From positions 744,001 through 808,000 of the forward strand of contig NZ_AUGD01000002.1 of NCBI RefSeq assembly GCF_000426845.1: 64,000 nucleotides of DNA, in the 5' to 3' direction. The notes under the pieces are model-generated. The model searched no databases. It had not been told where the DNA came from and worked only from the letters and a program-made list of their open reading frames with translations. The position numbers and the translations under genes were made by a program. The DNA is from Bradyrhizobium sp. in8p8. Its GTDB lineage: Bacteria; Pseudomonadota; Alphaproteobacteria; Rhizobiales; Xanthobacteraceae. Below, in pieces: positions 59,642 to 64,000 of this stretch. How positions within the stretch are numbered: the stretch's first letter is position 1; every line of letters starts with the position of its first letter.

Positions 59642-60019
59642 CTATTCCTGCGGAAAAGTCACCGCTTCGATGCGGTTGCCATCGGGATCGAGGACGAAGG
59701 CCGCGTAGTAACGCACGCGGTCGTGGGGGCGGACGCCGGGCGAGCCATCGGAGGCGCCGCCCGCGGACAACGCCGCTGCGTGAAACGCATCCACTTCGCT
59801 GGTCGTCTTCGCCCGCAGGCAGATGTGCACGCCGCTCTCCGGCGCGACACGCGCCATGCCTTCGCGCAAGTTGATCCAGAACTCCGGATAGGTCTTGCCG
59901 AACCCGATCGTCCGCGGCCGCGTCACGAGGCGCGAAAGGCCCAGCGCGGCGAGCGTCGCCTCGTAGAATTTCGCGGCGCGATCGAGATCGCTGACACCTA
60001 CGGAGATGTGGTCGATCAT
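59642..60019 (-). CDS. VOC/glyoxalase-bleomycin resistance family protein
   Basis: Single vicinal-oxygen-chelate domain protein (125 aa). The two half-repeats are M-I-D-H-I-S-V-G-V-S-D-L at the start and Y-Y-A-A-F-V-L-D-P-D-G-N-R-I-E-A near the end, with the usual His near the N-terminus and Glu in the N-R-I-E-A strand. The fold binds a metal and a small ligand; the specific reaction is unknown. GGAG precedes the start. It lies between the LOG gene and an intergenic repeat. Confidence 0.85.
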   Translation of the reverse strand: MIDHISVGVSDLDRAAKFYEATLAALGLSRLVTRPRTIGFGKTYPEFWINLREGMARVAPESGVHICLRAKTTSEVDAFHAAALSAGGASDGSPGVRPHDRVRYYAAFVLDPDGNRIEAVTFPQE

Positions 60020-60040
60020 GGCCGTGCTCCCTCCCCCGCC

Positions 60041-60137
60041 GTCATTCCGTGGCACGCGAAGCGTGAACCCGGAATTTCGAGATTCTCAGGTGCGCAACTG
60101 CGCACCATGGTTCGGTCCTGCGGACCGCCCCGGAATG
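60041..60137. repeat. Palindromic intergenic repeat
   Basis: Outer arms GTCATTCCGTGG and CCCCGGAATG flank GAACCCGGAATTTCGAGATT, then a stem GGTGCGC-AACT-GCGCACC and a second stem GGTCC-TGC-GGACC. This nested build is characteristic of a repeat family widely spread in Bradyrhizobium intergenic regions. Present between the VOC and cimA genes. Confidence 0.6.
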
Positions 60138-60149
60138 CCCCCGCTATAC

Positions 60150-61748
60150 TTACGCCGGCGCCCCCGACTTCACCAGTTTGTAGATCACCGAATCCATCAG
60201 CGCCTGGAAGGAGGCGTCGATGATGTTCGGGGACACGCCCACTGTGGTCCAGCGGTCGCCGTTCTCGTCCTCGCTCTCGATCAGCACGCGCGTGACCGCA
60301 CCGGTGCCGCCGTTGAGGATACGCACGCGATAGTCGATCAGCCTCAGGCCCTCGATGTATTTCTGGTACTTGCCGAGGTCCTTGCGCAGGGCGACGTCCA
60401 GCGCGTTGACGGGGCCATTGCCTTCGGCGGCCGAGATCAGATGCTCGCCTGCGACGTCGACCTTGACGACCGCGAGCGCAACGGTGACCCGCTCTCCCAG
60501 CGCGTTGTAGCGCTGCTCGACGTTGACGTCGAATTGCTCGACCTCGAAATATTGCGGTACCTTGCCGAGCGTGCGGCGCGCCAGCAGCTCGAACGAAGCG
60601 TTGGCCGACTCATAGGCGTAGCCTTGTGCCTCGCGCTCCTTCAATTCCTCGACGAGGCGCGTCAGCTTGGGATCGCTCTTGTCGTAAGCAATGCCGGCAC
60701 GATCGAGCTCGGCGATGACGTTGGAGCGGCCGGCCTGATCGGACACCAGCACCTTGCGATGATTGCCGACGAGTTCCGGCAGCACGTGCTCGTAGGTCTG
60801 CGGATCCTTCAGCACGGCGGAGGCGTGGATGCCGGTCTTGGTGACGAAGGCGCTCTCGCCGACGTAAGGAGCATGCCGGTTCGGCGCGCGGTTGAGCATG
60901 TCGTCGAGCGTGCGCGAGACTTTTACGAGGGTCGCCAGCTTCTCCGTCGTGACGCCGATCTCGAAGGATTCGGCAAAACCCTTCTTGAGCTTCAGCGTCG
61001 GGATCAGCGAGCAGAGATTGGCGTTGCCGCAGCGCTCGCCGAGACCGTTGAGGGTGCCCTGGATCTGCCGCGCGCCGGCGCGCACCGCGGCGAGCGAGTT
61101 GGCTACCGCCTGCTCCGTGTCGTTATGGGCGTGGATGCCGACATGATCCCCCGGGATGTGCGTCGTCACCTCTCTGACGATGGCCTCGACCTCATCAGGC
61201 ATGGTGCCGCCATTGGTGTCGCAGAGCACCACCCAGCGCGCACCAGCCTCATAGGCCGCTTTGGCGCAGGCCAGCGCGAATCCCGGGTCTTCCTTGTAGC
61301 CGTCGAAAAAGTGCTCGCAGTCGAGCATCACCTCGCGGCCGGCGGCCTTCGCGGCCGCGACGCTGTCGCGGATCGAGGCGAGGTTCTCCTCTTTCGTCGT
61401 CTCCAGCGCGACGCGAACCTGATAGGCCGACGACTTCGCCACGAAGCAGATCGCATCCGCCTTGGCCTCCAGGAGGCCGGCGACACCGGGGTCGTTGGAG
61501 ACGGAGCGCCCTGCCCGCCGCGTCATGCCGAACGCGGCAAAGCGCGCATGATTGAGCTTCGGCTTGGTCGCGAAGAATTCGCTGTCCAGCGGATTGGCGC
61601 CGGGATAGCCGCCCTCGACATAGTCGATGCCGAGATCGTCGAGCATCGCCGCGATGACCTGCTTGTCGGCCAGCGTGAAATCGACGCCGTTGGTCTGCGC
61701 CCCGTCGCGCAGCGTGGTGTCGAACAGGTAGAGCCGCTCCTTGCTCAT
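60150..61748 (-). CDS. cimA: (R)-citramalate synthase
   Basis: Condenses acetyl-CoA and pyruvate to citramalate, the entry step of a threonine-independent isoleucine route (532 aa, CimA type with TIGR00977-like order). The DRE-TIM metallolyase motif is F-D-T-T-L-R-D-G-A-Q near residue 10, then H-A-H-N-D-T near 205-210 for metal binding and G-T-L-N-G-L-G-E-R-C-G-N-A-N near 230, and a LeuA-type allosteric domain at the C-terminus (I-L-N-G-G-T-G-A near 480). GGAG lies eight bases before the ATG at 61748; the start overlaps the GNAT gene stop (ATGA). Confidence 0.93.
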   Translation of the reverse strand: MSKERLYLFDTTLRDGAQTNGVDFTLADKQVIAAMLDDLGIDYVEGGYPGANPLDSEFFATKPKLNHARFAAFGMTRRAGRSVSNDPGVAGLLEAKADAICFVAKSSAYQVRVALETTKEENLASIRDSVAAAKAAGREVMLDCEHFFDGYKEDPGFALACAKAAYEAGARWVVLCDTNGGTMPDEVEAIVREVTTHIPGDHVGIHAHNDTEQAVANSLAAVRAGARQIQGTLNGLGERCGNANLCSLIPTLKLKKGFAESFEIGVTTEKLATLVKVSRTLDDMLNRAPNRHAPYVGESAFVTKTGIHASAVLKDPQTYEHVLPELVGNHRKVLVSDQAGRSNVIAELDRAGIAYDKSDPKLTRLVEELKEREAQGYAYESANASFELLARRTLGKVPQYFEVEQFDVNVEQRYNALGERVTVALAVVKVDVAGEHLISAAEGNGPVNALDVALRKDLGKYQKYIEGLRLIDYRVRILNGGTGAVTRVLIESEDENGDRWTTVGVSPNIIDASFQALMDSVIYKLVKSGAPA

Positions 61749-62236
61749 TGCCCCGCTCCGAGCGCCTTCTTCATCGTGGTGTTGGCGAGCCACTCGTCGT
61801 TGATGGTGACGCTGTTGCGCTGCTGGGCAGTGTAGCCTCGCTTGGCGAAGAAGCCCTGCGCGGTGTCGCTGGCATCGACCGAAAGGCTTTGCGCGCCGCG
61901 GCCGCCCGCAAGCTTCTCCAGCGCGTCGACCAGCATGGTCGCGATGCCCTGCCCGGCCACGGCCGGATGCACATAGAGCATGTGAATGTGATCGTTGCCG
62001 CGCAGCGAGGCGAAGCCGACGGGCGAGCCCTCGAGCGTCGCGATCAGCGTGAGGTCGGCCGCAAGCCGCTTCCCAAACTCCTCGTCCTCGGCCGCCGCCA
62101 TCCAGGCTTCCTGCTGCGCCTCGCTGTAGTCATCGCCGGTCAATTCCGCGATGCTGGCGGCGAAGATCGCGGCAAGCACCGGCACGTCAGCAGGCAGGAA
62201 GGGCCGCAAGCCGGGCTTGGGATGCGCTTGTGCCAT
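61745..62236 (-). CDS. GNAT-family N-acetyltransferase
   Basis: Acetyl-CoA-dependent acetyltransferase (163 aa). The core is L-I-A-T-L-E-G-S-P-V-G-F-A-S-L-R near 65-80, then H-M-L-Y-V-H-P-A-V-A-G-Q-G-I-A-T-M-L-V near 84-102 (acetyl-CoA phosphate loop) and F-F-A-K-R-G-Y near 127. The substrate is unknown. The start at 62236 is the first ATG after the small membrane protein gene's stop. It overlaps cimA downstream by four bases, so the genes from cysS to cimA are one tight operon. Confidence 0.88.
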   Translation of the reverse strand: MAQAHPKPGLRPFLPADVPVLAAIFAASIAELTGDDYSEAQQEAWMAAAEDEEFGKRLAADLTLIATLEGSPVGFASLRGNDHIHMLYVHPAVAGQGIATMLVDALEKLAGGRGAQSLSVDASDTAQGFFAKRGYTAQQRNSVTINDEWLANTTMKKALGAGQ

Positions 62237-62241
62237 CGTGT

Positions 62242-62355
62242 TCACCACATTCCGTAGAGCTTGAGCACCAGCGCCACGGCGCCGGCCAGCAGCGCGATCT
62301 TCAGCGCGATGTAATAGAGCCAGTGCCGCGGGAAAGGCGTATCGGGCCGCTTCAT
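62242..62355 (-). CDS. 37-residue membrane peptide between cysS and GNAT
   Basis: Very short protein: [12 protein letters not shown], then one hydrophobic span ([21 protein letters not shown]) and G-M-W at the end. The start overlaps the cysS stop (ATGA), and the GNAT start is 5 bp after its stop. The coupling and the clean membrane span argue that it is a true gene. Function unknown. Confidence 0.55.
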   Translation of the reverse strand: MKRPDTPFPRHWLYYIALKIALLAGAVALVLKLYGMW

Positions 62356-63734
62356 CGTGCGATCTCCCATGTCGTACCTTCCTTTGAGTCCTTGATCGCA
62401 ACGCCCATCGCGGCGAGCAGATCGCGAATACGGTCGGACTCGCCAAAATCCTTGCGGCTGCGGGCAGCCGTCCGCTCCGCAATCAAGCGCTCGACCTCGT
62501 TGGCATCGACCCCGCTCGCCTGCTGCTTTCGTCCTTCCCACTGCGCCGCGCTTTCGGAGAGGAAGCCAAGCAGCCGCAACGAGCCAGCCAACGCGCTCAC
62601 GTCGTTGCCGCGCAGGCCGTGCAGCGCCGCGATCGCCAGCGGCGTATTGAGGTCATCGAGCAGCGGCTCGATCACGGAAGCTGCGGGTTTCCCGGGCGCG
62701 GCGTCGGCTGCGAGGCGGTACCAGTCGTCGAGCGTCTTGGCGCTCTCCTCCAGCGACTTCATGGTCCAGTCGATCGGCGAGCGGTAGTGCGTCTTGAGCA
62801 TGTTCAGCCGAAGCACCTCGCCCGGCCAGTCCGCGAGCAGCTCATGGATGGTGATGAAGTTGCCGAGCGACTTCGACATCTTCTCGCTCTCGACCTGCAG
62901 GAAGCCGTTATGCATCCAGTAATTGGCCATGCGCTCCCGGTGGAAGGCGCAGCAACTCTGCGCGACCTCGTTCTCGTGATGCGGGAACACGAGATCGATG
63001 CCGCCGCCATGGATGTCGAAATGCTCGCCGAGATGCTTCCAGGCCATGGCCGAGCACTCGACATGCCAGCCCGGACGGCCCTCGGCCTTGATGCCGGCCG
63101 GCGACGGCCATGACGGCTCGCCCGGTTTCGACGGCTTCCACAGCACGAAGTCGGTCGCATCCCGCTTGTAAGGCGCGACGTCGACACGGGCGCCTGCGAT
63201 CATCTCGTCGAGCGAACGCTTCGACAGCGCGCCATAGCGCGGCAGCGAGGAATTCGCCGCGTTCATCGCCTGCGGCGAGAACAGCACGTGGTCCTCGGCG
63301 ACGTAGGCAAAGCCGCCGGCGATCAGCCTCTCGATGATCTCGCGCATCTCGCCGATATGCTCGGTCGCACGGGGCTCGACGGTCGGCCGCAAGCAGCCGA
63401 GCGCATCGACGTCAGCGTGAAACTGCCTTCCGGTCTGCTCGGTGACCTTGCGAATGGCCTCGTTCAGCGGCAGGCCGGGGAAATCGCGCGCCGCGCGGTC
63501 GTTGATCTTGTCATCGACGTCGGTGATGTTGCGGACATATTTGACATGCGCTTCGCCGTAAATGTGGCGCAGCAGGCGAAACAGCACGTCGAACACGATC
63601 ACCGGCCGCGCGTTGCCGATATGGGCGAAGTCATAGACGGTCGGTCCGCAGACATACATGCGGACGTTGTTCGCATCGAGCGGCAGGAAGGTGCGCTTTT
63701 CCCGGCTCAGCGTATCGTAAAGACGCAATTCCAT
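62352..63734 (-). CDS. cysS: Cysteinyl-tRNA synthetase
   Basis: Class I aminoacyl-tRNA synthetase that charges tRNA-Cys (460 aa). The zinc and substrate Cys is in Y-V-C-G-P-T-V-Y-D near 29; HIGH appears as H-I-G-N near 38, the normal CysS form; the second motif is K-M-S-K-S near 275. Other metal ligands are C-S-A-M near 218 and H-H-E-N-E near 245. GAGGGA precedes the start. Last visible gene at this end; 266 bp of apparently non-coding sequence follow to the window edge. Confidence 0.95.
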   Translation of the reverse strand: MELRLYDTLSREKRTFLPLDANNVRMYVCGPTVYDFAHIGNARPVIVFDVLFRLLRHIYGEAHVKYVRNITDVDDKINDRAARDFPGLPLNEAIRKVTEQTGRQFHADVDALGCLRPTVEPRATEHIGEMREIIERLIAGGFAYVAEDHVLFSPQAMNAANSSLPRYGALSKRSLDEMIAGARVDVAPYKRDATDFVLWKPSKPGEPSWPSPAGIKAEGRPGWHVECSAMAWKHLGEHFDIHGGGIDLVFPHHENEVAQSCCAFHRERMANYWMHNGFLQVESEKMSKSLGNFITIHELLADWPGEVLRLNMLKTHYRSPIDWTMKSLEESAKTLDDWYRLAADAAPGKPAASVIEPLLDDLNTPLAIAALHGLRGNDVSALAGSLRLLGFLSESAAQWEGRKQQASGVDANEVERLIAERTAARSRKDFGESDRIRDLLAAMGVAIKDSKEGTTWEIAR

Positions 63735-64000
63735 GACAACCCATCCCTCTCGGCCGGGCGTCCAGGGCTCTCAGTGTGATTGAGAAAAGACGGCTCCAGC
63801 CAGCGAATCGCTAGCTCGTAATCTCGCGGCAAATGGCGCAAATGGCGAGGAGACCGTGCATGCGTCACATATGGGCCACCACCGGCCCCGGCGTCAAGAG
63901 CCGCGAAAATGCCGCTTTTGGCTCCGCAAAGCGCGGACCCACCCCGATGGTTCATGATCCCCTAACCATTTGAGGCCATTCTGGAACCCGCAGTTCCTTC
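63735..64000. other. Upstream region of cysS
   Basis: 266 bp to the end of the window. It should hold the cysS promoter; I see no gene, T-box or other recognisable RNA element. Confidence 0.5.

Noticed and set aside
1..64000. CRISPR array, insertion sequence, prophage, tRNA or rRNA gene
   Set aside because: I saw no regularly spaced repeats, transposase, integrase, phage genes or cloverleaf-like sequences. A tRNA scan would be needed to exclude a missed tRNA.

Overview
The window is GC-rich alphaproteobacterial chromosome, most like Bradyrhizobium or a close Nitrobacteraceae relative. The evidence is a complete AcpXL/LpxXL very-long-chain lipid A cluster, the dense set of ABC uptake systems tied to aromatic and N-heterocycle catabolism, imperfect-palindrome intergenic repeats of the kind common in Bradyrhizobium, and the codon style. 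The genus is inferred, not proven. I saw no rRNA, tRNA, insertion sequence, prophage or CRISPR array.

Layout. 1-6.3 kb: an ABC importer of the NMT1/THI5-like type, two cytosine-deaminase-like amidohydrolases, a SnoaL-like protein and a GntR regulator, with a shared TGyATGCA palindrome in both divergent promoters. 6.6-11 kb: a TetR-led operon for the end of the 4,5-protocatechuate/gallate route (LigI, GalB, LigK) plus a 4,5-dihydroxyphthalate-decarboxylase-like protein. 11-16.7 kb: MscS channel, DUF763 protein, five very small hydrophilic genes in one run behind a candidate EcfG (general stress) promoter, and a cytochrome P450.

16.8-31.9 kb is the most interesting part: a nicotinate catabolic island that joins an aerobic NicAB nicotinate hydroxylase (with three c-type haem sites) to the reductive route known from the anaerobe Eubacterium barkeri (6-hydroxynicotinate reductase and enamidase). 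It also holds a ferredoxin-NADP reductase, its own branched-chain-type ABC importer, a MarR regulator, and two proteins of unknown function translated with the reductase. One of these is a UPF0280 (ApbE-like) protein, a candidate flavin transferase for the reductase. Related palindromes (TTyGTryACrAA) lie in all three promoters of the island.

31.9-40.5 kb: an extradiol dioxygenase whose promoter carries the same inverted repeat as the distant TetR gene, a HerA-like ATPase, an AhpD-like protein, MgtC, a P-type cation ATPase with a coupled 57-residue membrane protein, and small or unknown genes. 40.7-45 kb: acpXL-fabZ-fabF2-fabF1-lpxXL, in which the first ketosynthase has lost catalytic residues and resembles a chain-length factor. 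45-64 kb: mostly housekeeping genes (polyamine-type binding protein, aminotransferase, rhodanese, two tandem Kup potassium transporters, motAB, RraA-like protein, pssA and psd, an Atm1-type exporter, LOG protein, cimA, GNAT, cysS).
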